Position numbers and translations under genes: made by a program. A DNA stretch of 64,000 bases from NCBI GenBank assembly GCA_901457705.2, contig LR590083.2, forward strand, positions 1,054,597-1,118,596, read 5' to 3'. The DNA is from Beijerinckiaceae bacterium RH AL1 (GTDB taxonomy: Bacteria; Pseudomonadota; Alphaproteobacteria; Rhizobiales; Beijerinckiaceae). Each line of letters starts with the position of its first letter. Within the stretch, counting starts at the first letter, position 1. Under the pieces are notes generated by a model. The model ran no database searches, had not been told where the DNA came from, and saw nothing but the letters and a program-made list of their open reading frames with translations. Of this stretch, positions 1 through 7,861 are shown in pieces.

Positions 1-463
1 GCAGCTCCGCGACGACCTTGGCTTCGTAGACTTCGAGGACATGCAGGTCCTGCGCGGCGACCTCGAGTGCGGTCTCGATGTCGGGCTTGCGGTCGCGCCC
101 GGCGAGATAAAGCAGGCGCCGCGGCGCGCCGGAGATCGAGCCGAAGCGGGCCAAGAGCTCGGCGGCGTTGGCGGCGATCGTCGCTGCGCCTTCGAAGCCG
201 CGGAGGCGGGCTACGGCGGCGGTGCGCTCGCCGACGAGGTGGAGCGGCATCAGCCGCGTCACTTCAAGGCTCGGTCCGCTGTCCAGCATCGCGAAGGCAT
301 GCGCGCTCGTGGCGAGGACGGCATCGAAGAGGCCGTCGGGCCAGTCCGCGCCGGTCGCCACGATCTCGATCACCGGGGCGAGCACGGCCTCGTGTCCCGC
401 CGCGGTCAGCGACTCGGCCGTACGGGCCGCATCCTCCGCCGCGCGCGTGACGAGGACGCGCAT
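1..463 (-). CDS. hemD: Uroporphyrinogen-III synthase, cut by the window edge
   Basis: HemD closes and inverts ring D of hydroxymethylbilane to give uroporphyrinogen III in tetrapyrrole synthesis. The reading frame is open from an ATG at 463 to the window edge (about 154 codons). It begins MRVLVTRAAEDAARTAESL, the usual opening of HemD, and later reads LLYLAGRDRKPDIE, the domain-linking region of the family. It starts 5 bp after the hemC stop, so the two are almost certainly co-transcribed and act in consecutive steps. The C-terminal part lies outside the window. Identification rests on the N-terminus plus the hemC neighbour. Confidence 0.87.
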   Translation of the reverse strand, partial: MRVLVTRAAEDAARTAESLTAAGHEAVLAPVIEIVATGADWPDGLFDAVLATSAHAFAMLDSGPSLEVTRLMPLHLVGERTAAVARLRGFEGAATIAANAAELLARFGSISGAPRRLLYLAGRDRKPDIETALEVAAQDLHVLEVYEAKVVAEL

Positions 464-468
464 GCCCG

Positions 469-1395
469 TCAGGCCTCGAAGAAGCCGGGCGGCAGGCGCC
501 CCTTGATCGCCGAGCCGACTGCGGTGCCGAGCGCTGCCGCATCGGCGGTGTCGCCGAACATCTCCTCGTCGAAGGCCTGCGACCCGTCCGGCCGCAGCAC
601 GGTGCCGCGCAGGGTCACCCGGCCGTTGTCGACCGTGGCATGCGCGCCGATCGGCGTGCGGCACGAGCCGTCGAGCACGCCGAGGAAGGCGCGCTCGGCC
701 TCCAACGCGACGCCGGTCGGCCCGCACAAAATCGGCGCCAGCGCGCGCGCGACGCGCTCGTCGTCGACGCGGGCGGTGATGCCGATCGCGCCCTGGCCGG
801 CGGCGGGCAAAAAGTCCTCGACGGGAATGAGGTAGGTCGCTCGGTCTTCGAGGCCCAGGCGCCGGAGACCGGCAAGCGCCAGCAGCGTGCCGGAAAACTG
901 GCCCTCCTCGATCTTGCGCAGGCGCGTCTGCACATTGCCGCGGATTAGCGCGATCTCGACGTCGGGCCGCATGCGGCGCAGCATCGCGCCGCGGCGCAGC
1001 GAGGCGGTGCCAACGATGGCGCCCTGCGGGAGCTCGCGGGGCGAGGCGGCGACGGGCGAGATCCAGACGTCGCGCACGTCCTCGCGCGGGAGATAGCCGG
1101 CGATTGTGATCGCGTCCGGCAGGAAGGTCGGCAGGTCCTTCGCCGAATGCACGGCGAGATCGATGCCGCCCATCATCAGCGCGGTGTCGAGCTCCTTGGT
1201 GAAGAGCCCCTTGCCGCCGGCCTCCGACAGCGGGCGATCGAGGATCGCGTCGCCGGCGACCTTGATGACGCGGATCTCGACCTCCGCCTCGCCGAGCCCG
1301 TGCGCCGCGCGCAGCGCGTCGGCGACCATGTGGGCCTGGGCCATCGCGAGCGGGCTGCCGCGCGTGCCGATGCGAAGAGGCTGGGTCTCTGTCAT
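469..1395 (-). CDS. hemC: Porphobilinogen deaminase (hydroxymethylbilane synthase)
   Basis: HemC polymerises four porphobilinogens into hydroxymethylbilane in the cytosol. The 308-residue product opens LRIGTRGSPLAMAQA, carries HSAKDLP with the catalytic aspartate near residue 85, and has LDGSCRTPIGAHA near residue 245, whose cysteine holds the dipyrromethane cofactor. The frame is open for 48 more codons upstream, but that stretch is arginine-rich and unconserved; the ATG at 1395 gives the normal family N-terminus and length. hemD follows 5 bp later on the same strand. Confidence 0.96.
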   Translation of the reverse strand: MTETQPLRIGTRGSPLAMAQAHMVADALRAAHGLGEAEVEIRVIKVAGDAILDRPLSEAGGKGLFTKELDTALMMGGIDLAVHSAKDLPTFLPDAITIAGYLPREDVRDVWISPVAASPRELPQGAIVGTASLRRGAMLRRMRPDVEIALIRGNVQTRLRKIEEGQFSGTLLALAGLRRLGLEDRATYLIPVEDFLPAAGQGAIGITARVDDERVARALAPILCGPTGVALEAERAFLGVLDGSCRTPIGAHATVDNGRVTLRGTVLRPDGSQAFDEEMFGDTADAAALGTAVGSAIKGRLPPGFFEA

Positions 1396-1480
1396 AAAAG
1401 CGTCCGGTGATCGTCCAGCCTTGTACCGGGCGCGATCACGCTGCGAAAGGTGGCTCCGCACCGGCCTTCCGGCGGGCGGG

Positions 1481-1984
1481 TCAGAGATCCGGCACCTTGA
1501 TCGCCGGATCGTACAGCGCATGCAGGCGATGCGCGGCAAGCTGCGCGAAGCGCAGCGTCATCATGCGCCGCGTCGCCGGCGGCAGCCGGTGCTCCGGCGC
1601 CTCGCGGAGCAGCGCGGCCCCGTAGGCGTCGGCGACCACGAGACCCGCGTCCTCGGGAAAGATGCCGGCCGGCACCTCGGCCACCGTCGCGAAATAGAGG
1701 CGATCGCAGTGGAGGCGGTAGTCACGCCATTTCTGGTCGGCGCGGAAGTCGGCGACCGAGGACTTGATCTCGAACACCAGGAGCGTGCCGTCGGAGCCTA
1801 GCGCGACGAGGTCGGCGCGCCGCCCCGAGCGCAGGCTCATCTCGGTGACGGTGGCGAAGCCGAGCGCGCGCAGATAGCGTCGTGTGCCGCGCGCGATGAG
1901 GAGCGCGGTCTCGGACTGTCGCCCGTCGACGGGCGCGATCGGCTCGATGAGGCGTGGCGGCATAGGGCGGCTCGCGAAAGCCAC
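1481..1984 (-). CDS. MmcB-family putative DNA repair protein
   Basis: This 167-residue protein resembles MmcB/DUF4916-type proteins found across alphaproteobacteria, a small nuclease-like family linked to DNA damage response in Caulobacter. The middle reads GRRADLVALG, then LLVFEIKSSVADFRAD: a D...E-x-K arrangement typical of PD-(D/E)xK nuclease folds. The rest is a basic C-terminal half. An alternative start is the methionine at codon 8. It lies upstream of hemC on the same strand with an 85-bp gap, so it may have its own promoter. The family call is from memory of the motif pattern; the substrate is not evident. Confidence 0.72.
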   Translation of the reverse strand: MAFASRPMPPRLIEPIAPVDGRQSETALLIARGTRRYLRALGFATVTEMSLRSGRRADLVALGSDGTLLVFEIKSSVADFRADQKWRDYRLHCDRLYFATVAEVPAGIFPEDAGLVVADAYGAALLREAPEHRLPPATRRMMTLRFAQLAAHRLHALYDPAIKVPDL

Positions 1985-2081
1985 GAGCCTAGCACGTCAT
2001 CGCGGCCTGTCGCGCGGCGCCGAGGTGCCGAGCTAGGTCGCGTCGATGGGAGCGCTCGCCTCCATCGACGCGACGCGCCGG

Positions 2082-2360
2082 CTAGCGGCGGTAGTAGCCG
2101 CCGCCGAAGCCGCCGACGAGGCGAAGCAGGAAGAGCAGGATCACCGCGCCGACGGTCGCCTCGATGATCGCGCTGACGATCGGGCCGGTGCCGAGATGCC
2201 AGTGGAAGTAGGTGAACAGATAATTGCCGATGAACGCGCCGACGATGCCGACCACCAGGTCGCCGATAAGGCCTAGCCCGCCGCCGGCGACGATCAGGCC
2301 GGCCAGCCAGCCGGCGACGATGCCGACGACGATGATGATGATCAGGTGCTCGCCGCTCAT
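2082..2360 (-). CDS. GlsB/YeaQ/YmgE family small membrane protein
   Basis: A 92-residue inner-membrane protein with three hydrophobic segments and many glycines (HLIIIIVVGIVAGWLAG, then GLIGDLVVGIVGAFIGN, then a third segment near residues 65-85). This layout and length are those of the transglycosylase-associated (GlsB/YeaQ/YmgE) family, usually stress-induced and of unclear biochemical role. The C-terminus ends in GGGYYRR. It stands alone between the MmcB-like gene and a frameshifted membrane-protein gene, all on the minus strand. Confidence 0.85.
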   Translation of the reverse strand: MSGEHLIIIIVVGIVAGWLAGLIVAGGGLGLIGDLVVGIVGAFIGNYLFTYFHWHLGTGPIVSAIIEATVGAVILLFLLRLVGGFGGGYYRR

Positions 2361-2500
2361 TCAAATCTCCTCAAGCCAAAAAGACGGGGGAAACGCCGAT
2401 GCGGTTCCGGTCCGTCGGGGACCCAGGAGATAGGGCGCTCGCGCACATTCGCGATGCCGATTTCGTCGGGCGCGGCGAAGAATCCGAGGGTCGGGCGACG

Positions 2501-3087
2501 TTATCGCGCCGATGTCGAGCCGGCGAAGACACGGTAGAAGAACCCCGCGCCGGCGCCGGCCGCGGTGTCGATCGCCAGACCGTGCGAGGGCAGGAGGCCG
2601 GCGTCGAGCAAGCCCGTCTGCGCGACCAGCGCCGTGAGGTAGGAGAGCGCGCCGGCGACGGCGGCCCCGCCGAGCGCGTAGGCGACATGGTGGGTGAGCG
2701 CGAGACGGCGAAGCATCCCGTGCGCGAGGAGCAGGCTGGTCGCCGCGGCCCGCGCGCCGCCGGCGAGCCCGAGCAGGACGACGACGGGGACGAGCTTCGG
2801 CGTCGCGTCGCCGGCAGCAGCCCGCTCGTGAGGGCGCGCAGCGTCTCGCCGGCATTGGTGACGTCGAGGCCGGCGAGGCAGCAGCCGACGACGAGACCGG
2901 CGAGAAACGCGGCGCGAAACGAGCGCGGCACGACGCGCTCGGTCGGCTCCTCGATCGTGTCGGACCGTATGGCCGCAAAGACGGCGGCGTGGTCCGGTGG
3001 CACCACGGCGGCGGTGGCGGCAGGCACGTCGCGCCGGGGCGCCCGCGTCGGCGCCGAGCGTCGACCGAAGGTGGGCGCGGGCTGCAT
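2501..3087 (-). pseudogene. Small membrane protein gene with a frameshift
   Basis: Two overlapping minus-strand frames together make one sensible protein of about 196 residues. From the ATG at 3087 the first frame reads through a soluble N-terminus and a hydrophobic segment (FLAGLVVGCCLAGLDVT) to TSGLLPA. After that it turns into a serine/proline-rich string with no protein character. The neighbouring frame picks up at DATPKLVPVVVLLGLAGG and continues through two more hydrophobic segments to a TAA at 2501. Loss of one base near 2810-2825 explains the break. I do not recognise the family; four membrane segments are likely. It could be a true mutation or a sequencing error. Confidence 0.6.
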
Positions 3088-3109
3088 GCCGCGATGCTAG
3101 GCTCGAGCC

Positions 3110-3481
3110 GTGAACAAGCGCTTGCCGGCCTTTCGAAAAAGCGATCCCGTCGCGCAGCTGCGCGCGACCTGCCTCGCCTTGCCGGAGGCGACCGAGCGCG
3201 AGACGTTCGGCGGCCCGACCTTCCGGGTGCGCGACAAGATCTTCGCTATGGAGACCGGACGGCACGGCTTCCCGGCCGTCTGGTGCAAGGCGCCGCCGGG
3301 CAGCCAGGCGGTGCTCGTCGGCGCCGATCCGCACCGCTTCTTCGTGCCGCCCTACGTCGGGCCGAAGGGCTGGATCGGCATGCGGCTCGACGAGGGGCCG
3401 GACTGGGACGAGGTCGCGGCCATCGTGCGCCGCAGCTACCGGCTCATCGCACCGAGGAAGCTGGCGAAGCTTGTGGAGTGA
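3110..3481 (+). CDS. MmcQ/YjbR family protein
   Basis: The 123-residue product begins with DPVAQLRATCLALPEATE and contains ETFGGPTFRVRDKIFA, VWCKAPPGSQ and GPKGWIGMRLD, the typical pattern of YjbR/MmcQ proteins. These are small CyaY-fold proteins thought to bind DNA. The start is a GTG at 3110. It diverges from the frameshifted membrane gene (22 bp apart) and converges on truA (6 bp between stops). Confidence 0.85.
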   Translation: MNKRLPAFRKSDPVAQLRATCLALPEATERETFGGPTFRVRDKIFAMETGRHGFPAVWCKAPPGSQAVLVGADPHRFFVPPYVGPKGWIGMRLDEGPDWDEVAAIVRRSYRLIAPRKLAKLVE

Positions 3482-3487
3482 TTCCGC

Positions 3488-4228
3488 TCACGCGTAGTCC
3501 ACGCCGACGAGATACAGCCCCGCCGCCGGCGCGACCATGCCGCAGCGGCTGCGGTCGCGGGCCTCGAGCGCGTCGCGCAGGTCGTCGGCGCTCCACTTGC
3601 CCGAGCCGACGTGCTCCAGCGAGCCGACCATCGAGCGCACTTGTCTGTGCAGGAAGGAGCGCGCCGAGCAGCGCAAAAGAACGAGGTCGCCGTCCTTCAT
3701 CACCTCGAAGCGCTCGAGCGTGCGCACCGGGCTCTCGGCCTGGCATTCGGAATCGCGGAAGGTCGAGAAGTCGTGCCGCCCGACGAGCACCTGCGCGGCC
3801 TCGTGCATCGCGCCGGCGTCGAGCTTGCGCTTTATGAGCCAGGCGCGGCCGGCCTGCAGGGTGAGCGGCGCGCGTCGATTGAACAGGCGGTAGACATAGT
3901 GGCGGCGGATCGCCGAATGGCGGGCGTCGAAGTCCGCGCCGACGACCTCGGCGCGCAGCACGGCGACGGGATGCGGGCGCAGATGCGCGTTGACGGCCTC
4001 GCGCAGCTTCTCGGGGCTCCACTCCTTGGCGAGGTCGGCGTGCGCGACCTGTCCTTCCGCATGCACGCCGGCGTCGGTGCGCCCGGCGCCGCGGATCGTC
4101 ACCGGAGCGCCGTCGACCGCGGCGAGCGCCACCTCGACGGCCTCCTGCACGGAGAGCCCGTTCGCCTGGCGCTGCCAGCCGACGAACGGGGTGCCGTCAT
4201 ATTCGAGGAGGAGCTTGTAGCGGGGCAC
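3488..4228 (-). CDS. truA: tRNA pseudouridine(38-40) synthase
   Basis: TruA isomerises uridines 38-40 in the anticodon arm of tRNAs. The 246-residue protein opens [20 protein letters not shown], holds [17 protein letters not shown] with the catalytic aspartate near residue 52, and ends [12 protein letters not shown], all typical. I chose the GTG at 4228 because it places the conserved [10 protein letters not shown] right at the N-terminus; the open frame extends 20 codons further with unconserved sequence. It converges with the YjbR gene. Confidence 0.95.
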   Translation of the reverse strand: MPRYKLLLEYDGTPFVGWQRQANGLSVQEAVEVALAAVDGAPVTIRGAGRTDAGVHAEGQVAHADLAKEWSPEKLREAVNAHLRPHPVAVLRAEVVGADFDARHSAIRRHYVYRLFNRRAPLTLQAGRAWLIKRKLDAGAMHEAAQVLVGRHDFSTFRDSECQAESPVRTLERFEVMKDGDLVLLRCSARSFLHRQVRSMVGSLEHVGSGKWSADDLRDALEARDRSRCGMVAPAAGLYLVGVDYA

Positions 4229-4342
4229 TGCGGACCTGGATCGGGCGCCGACTCCATCGACGCCATCCACTTCGCCGGTCCGACGCAATCGTTCGCTCTT
4301 AGGCGATTGCGCCGATCGCGACCAGCGTCGCGTGCAGCGAGC

Positions 4343-4783
4343 CTACTTGGCCGCTGCGTCCGCCGCCGGCGCAGCGGCGGACTCGGCCGCGGCGGCCGCT
4401 TTCGCGACATGCTTGCGGCGCGCCTTGTGCGCGGGCTTGGCCGGGGCCTCCTCGGGCGCCGGCGCGACCGCCGCGATCGGCGCCGGGGCCGGCGGAGCCG
4501 CGTCGTCGTCGCGATGGCCGAACATGCCGCAGACGAAGTCGTGGCACGGCAGATGGGTCGGGTCGGGCGGCGTCGCCGCCACGATCATAGCGTGCGTGGC
4601 CGGCGTGTCGGGGACGGACTGCCCGTCGGGCCCGACCGGCACCTTGTGGCCCACCATGCCCATGTCGCAGAGGAGGCCGCCGCAGCTCTGGCCGGCCGGA
4701 ATGTTCTGCGCGAGCGCCGCCGGGCTCGTCGCCATCGCCGCCGCCAGCGGCGCCAGGATAATGTAGCGTGCGAACTGTCTCAT
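4343..4783 (-). CDS. Exported hypothetical protein with two CX4C motifs
   Basis: A 146-residue protein with a signal peptide (MRQFARYIILAPLAAAMATS, cleavage likely after ALAQ). The mature part has CGGLLC near residue 34 and CHDFVC near residue 81, two matching cysteine pairs with four residues between them. The end is an Ala/Pro/Lys-rich low-complexity tail. I know no function; the paired cysteines suggest disulfides or metal binding in the periplasm. The frame continues upstream of the chosen ATG, but only this start gives a signal sequence. It lies between truA and mtgA on the same strand. Confidence 0.7.
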   Translation of the reverse strand: MRQFARYIILAPLAAAMATSPAALAQNIPAGQSCGGLLCDMGMVGHKVPVGPDGQSVPDTPATHAMIVAATPPDPTHLPCHDFVCGMFGHRDDDAAPPAPAPIAAVAPAPEEAPAKPAHKARRKHVAKAAAAAESAAAPAADAAAK

Positions 4784-4899
4784 CTGACCCACTCCCGTTC
4801 GTCGTCGCTTTGACGCCGGGCTGAGGGCAAATTGCGGCAGCCACAAAAACGGCCGCCGCCTTGGGATGGCTGTTGCATTTGCGCCTCAGCGCACGCCCG

Positions 4900-5601
4900 T
4901 CAGCGGCGCGGCAGGCAGTCCAGCCACTCCTCGCTGCCGCGCGCCCGGGCCATGAGGCTTGCGGCCAGCCGGCGCTGGAACGGCTCCGGATCGGCGGCGT
5001 CGCGCTCGATCGGGTTCGGCAGCGACGTCGCGAGCAGCGCCGCCTCCCGCGCGTCGAGCCGGGCCGCGCTCTTGTGGAAGTAGTGCTGCGCCGCCGCCTC
5101 GATGCCGAAGAGGCCGTCGCCCCACTCCGCGATGTTGAGATAGACCTCGAGCGTGTGCGCCTTGGTCCAGACCTTGTTGAGCCCGAGCGCGATGACGATC
5201 TCGATGCCCTTGCGGATCGCCGAGCGGCCCGGCCACAGGAACAGGTTCTTGGCGACCTGCATCGTCAGCGTCGAGGCGCCGCGCGAGGGCCCGTCGGCAT
5301 CGGCCTCGTCGAGCACCTGATGCAGCGAGTCCCAGTCGACGCCGTCGTTGCGGCAGAAGCGGGCATCCTCGGACGCGATCACGGAGGCGACGAGCACGGG
5401 CGAGATCGCCTTCAACGGCACCCAGTGGCGCTCGTAGGACCGGCCGGTGAGCGTCCGGCCGATCATCAGCGTCGAGACCGGCGGCGCCACGGTGTCGAGG
5501 ACGAGGAGACCGAGGAAGGCGAGCGCCACCACCGCGACGACCGCCAGGGCGCCCCGCCACAGGAAACTCAGACCCCCGCGTCGTCGCCGCCTCACCGCCA
5601 T
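4900..5601 (-). CDS. mtgA: Monofunctional biosynthetic peptidoglycan transglycosylase
   Basis: MtgA is a membrane-anchored glycosyltransferase (GT51) that polymerises lipid II into glycan strands. The 234-residue protein has a basic N-terminus, one membrane helix (residues about 14-36), then VASEDARFC-type motif 1 (IASEDARFCRNDGVDW, catalytic glutamate), GASTLTMQVAKNLFL and EVYLNIAEWGDGLFGIEAAA, the standard GT51 motifs. There is no transpeptidase domain. The ATG at 5601 gives the usual family length; an ATG at 5664 would add 21 residues. It diverges from ispA (142 bp apart). Confidence 0.94.
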   Translation of the reverse strand: MAVRRRRRGGLSFLWRGALAVVAVVALAFLGLLVLDTVAPPVSTLMIGRTLTGRSYERHWVPLKAISPVLVASVIASEDARFCRNDGVDWDSLHQVLDEADADGPSRGASTLTMQVAKNLFLWPGRSAIRKGIEIVIALGLNKVWTKAHTLEVYLNIAEWGDGLFGIEAAAQHYFHKSAARLDAREAALLATSLPNPIERDAADPEPFQRRLAASLMARARGSEEWLDCLPRR

Positions 5602-5743
5602 GGCGCTGCCCAATGGCGCAAGGCGAGGGCCGGAGCAAGGTGGCGGCGGGGCTCCCGCTGCCATCTGACAGAGGACTGCGACAAACTTGACCCGCTCAGA
5701 CCGATCGGGCAAGCGAGGCCGACTTTGGAGAGCTTGTAAACAG

Positions 5744-6676
5744 ATGACCCGTTCCGCCGGGACCAGCGAATTCGAGAGCCGCCTTGCCGCCGTCGCCGAG
5801 GCGACCGAGCGGATGCTGGAGCGCCTTCTCGATGACCGGCCGCTGCCCGGCGAGGTCGCGCGGCCGGCCCGCTTCATGGAGGCGATGCGCTACGCGAGCC
5901 TCGGTGGCGGCAAGCGCCTGCGGCCCTTCCTCATGGTCGAGAGCGCGCGCCTCTTCGGCGTCGAGGGCGACGGCGTCCTGCGCGCCGCCTGCGCGCTCGA
6001 GATGATCCACTGCTACTCGCTCGTCCACGACGACCTGCCGGCGATGGACGACGACGACCTGCGCCGCGGCCGCCCGACGACGCACAAGGCCTACGACGAG
6101 GCGACCGCGATCCTCGCCGGCGACGGCCTCCTGACCCTCGCCTTCGACGTCACCGCCGATCCGACGACGCATCCCGACCCGGCCGTGCGCGCCGAGCTGG
6201 TGCTGCAGCTCGCCCGCCACTCCGGCGTCGGCGGCATGGTCGGCGGCCAGGTGCTCGACCTTGCGGCCGAGACCTCGACCTCGCCGCACACGGCCGACGA
6301 GGTCATCCGCATCCAGTCGATGAAGACCGGCGCGCTCCTGCATTACGCGGTGCTGGCCGGCGCGCTGTTCGGCGGCGCCGACGGCGAGGCGCGTACGGCG
6401 ATGTCGCGCTTCGGCCGGGCGGTCGGCGCGGCGTTTCAGGTCGCCGACGATATCCTCGATGTCGAGGCCGACACCGAGGCGCTGGGCAAGAAGGCCGGCA
6501 AGGACGCCGACCGCAACAAGGCGACGCTCGTCGCAGCGCTCGGCCTCGAGGCCGCGCGGCGGCGGCGCGATCAGCTCGCCGACGAGGCGATCGCCGCGCT
6601 CGAGACCTTCCCGGAAGGCAGGAAGGCGGAGGTGCTTCGCGCCGCCGCCCGGTTCGCTGTCGAGCGCAAGAATTGA
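5744..6676 (+). CDS. ispA: Polyprenyl synthetase (farnesyl diphosphate synthase)
   Basis: This enzyme condenses IPP with DMAPP/GPP to make farnesyl diphosphate for isoprenoids such as undecaprenyl phosphate and quinones. The 310-residue product shows GGGKRLRPFL, the first Asp-rich motif in HDDLPAMDDDDLRRGRPTTHK (the bacterial form with extra spacing residues) and the second in QVADDILDVEADTE. The ATG at 5744 follows the expected N-terminus; upstream in-frame codons are unconserved. The stop overlaps the start of the DUF1345 gene. Whether the chain stops at C15 or goes longer cannot be settled by eye. Confidence 0.9.
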   Translation: MTRSAGTSEFESRLAAVAEATERMLERLLDDRPLPGEVARPARFMEAMRYASLGGGKRLRPFLMVESARLFGVEGDGVLRAACALEMIHCYSLVHDDLPAMDDDDLRRGRPTTHKAYDEATAILAGDGLLTLAFDVTADPTTHPDPAVRAELVLQLARHSGVGGMVGGQVLDLAAETSTSPHTADEVIRIQSMKTGALLHYAVLAGALFGGADGEARTAMSRFGRAVGAAFQVADDILDVEADTEALGKKAGKDADRNKATLVAALGLEAARRRRDQLADEAIAALETFPEGRKAEVLRAAARFAVERKN

Positions 6677-7395
6677 GCGCGCGCGACGTCGACGGGGCGG
6701 ATCGCGATCGCCCCGGACGTCGCGGTCCGACCTTCGTCAGGGCGATGCGCGCGCGGCCGCGGCTGCTCGCGAGCATCCTGGTCGCGATCGTCGTCTTCGT
6801 CCTCGAGCCGGCCGGATGGCGTCTCGCCACCCGGCTGCTGATCGCCTGGAACGCCGGCACGATCCTCGACATCGCGCTCACGCTTCGTTCGATGGCGGTC
6901 GCGACGACCAAGACGATCCGCTGGCGCGCCGCCGAGACCGACGACGGCAAGTGGGCGGTTCTCGCCTTCACATCTGTCGCGGCCGTGGCGGCGCTCTGCG
7001 CGATCTTCGCGCAGCTCGCGGCGACCAAGGACCTGCATGGGACGCTGAAGACCGCGCATCTCGGGCTCGCCGGGCTGACGGTCCTCACGGCCTGGGTCTT
7101 CATCCACATGGCCTTCGCGATGCACTATGCGCACGAGTTTTTCGATGAAACGAAGGTCGAGGACGGCGAGAAATTCACGCTGCGCGGCGGTCTGAGGTTC
7201 CCCGACACGGACGAGCCCGATTATTGGGACTTCCTCTACTTTTCCTTCATCATCGGTGTCGCCTCGCAGACCGCCGATGTCGAGATCACCTCCAAGGCGA
7301 TGCGGCGCACGTCGCTCGGACATTCCGTGCTGGCGTTCTTCTTCAACTCGGCGATCCTCGCGCTCACGATCAACATCGCCGCCGGGCTGGTCTAG
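6673..7395 (+). CDS. DUF1345 family membrane protein
   Basis: A 240-residue membrane protein with four or five hydrophobic segments. It has the DUF1345 signatures: LEPAGWRLATRLLIAWNAGT after the first segment, and near the C-terminus DYWDFLYFSFIIGVASQTAD followed by HSVLAFFFNSAILALTINI. Function is unknown for the family. The TTG start at 6673 overlaps the ispA stop as TTGA, so it is translationally coupled to ispA. A terminator used by the opposite strand lies just beyond. Confidence 0.85.
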   Translation: MSARDVDGADRDRPGRRGPTFVRAMRARPRLLASILVAIVVFVLEPAGWRLATRLLIAWNAGTILDIALTLRSMAVATTKTIRWRAAETDDGKWAVLAFTSVAAVAALCAIFAQLAATKDLHGTLKTAHLGLAGLTVLTAWVFIHMAFAMHYAHEFFDETKVEDGEKFTLRGGLRFPDTDEPDYWDFLYFSFIIGVASQTADVEITSKAMRRTSLGHSVLAFFFNSAILALTINIAAGLV

Positions 7396-7405
7396 CCGAT
7401 CGCCC

Positions 7406-7434
7406 AAAAAAAACGTCGGCCCGAAGGCCGACGT
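7406..7434 (-). terminator. Intrinsic terminator, UUCG tetraloop
   Basis: Read on the minus strand this is a 9-bp perfect stem (7413-7421 with 7426-7434) closed by a TTCG tetraloop (7422-7425) and followed by eight T residues (7413-7406). It lies just past the stop of the small exported protein at 7464 and so ends that transcript. The hairpin may also slow transcripts coming from DUF1345 on the other strand, though the T-run is only on the minus-strand side. Confidence 0.9.
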
Positions 7435-7463
7435 CCGTATGCTTCATAGCGTCGAGGCTACGA

Positions 7464-7739
7464 TCACATCTTGTCGCCAGCCGGCGCGGCGGCCGGTGCG
7501 GGCTTCGGCAGCGCCTTCTGCTCGCGCATCTGCTTGTTGTAGAGGTGGCGGCGGTACATGCCGGCGGCGCAGCCGGCGAGGAAGCCCTTGACGCCGTGGT
7601 GCACGGCATGGCCGGCGACCGCGCCCATGGCGCCGTACTTGAGGCAGCCGCCCGGCGCAGCCTGCGCGACGGGGGCCGACATCGAAAGGCCCGCGGCGAG
7701 GGTGCCGCAAAGGGCGAGAGACAGGATCTTCGTGGTCAT
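7464..7739 (-). CDS. Small exported hypothetical protein
   Basis: A 91-residue product with a clear signal peptide (MTTKILSLALCGTLAAGLSM, cleavage after AQA). The mature part is glycine/alanine-rich with a short hydrophobic stretch (GAMGAVAGHAVHHGVKGFLAG), two cysteines (mature positions about 4 and 29) and a basic, then Pro/Ala-rich tail. Proteins of this shape are frequent in Hyphomicrobiales, without known function. It has its own strong terminator, implying a monocistronic, well-expressed gene. Confidence 0.75.
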   Translation of the reverse strand: MTTKILSLALCGTLAAGLSMSAPVAQAAPGGCLKYGAMGAVAGHAVHHGVKGFLAGCAAGMYRRHLYNKQMREQKALPKPAPAAAPAGDKM

Positions 7740-7861
7740 CGCAAAGCCTTCCTAACGCGCGACACGCGCTGTGACGAAACGCGCCCTTACGGCTAAGGTT
7801 CAGGCGCGTCGCGGCATCCTGCGTCGAGGCGCATGAACCGCCGATGACAACCGGAGGCGCG

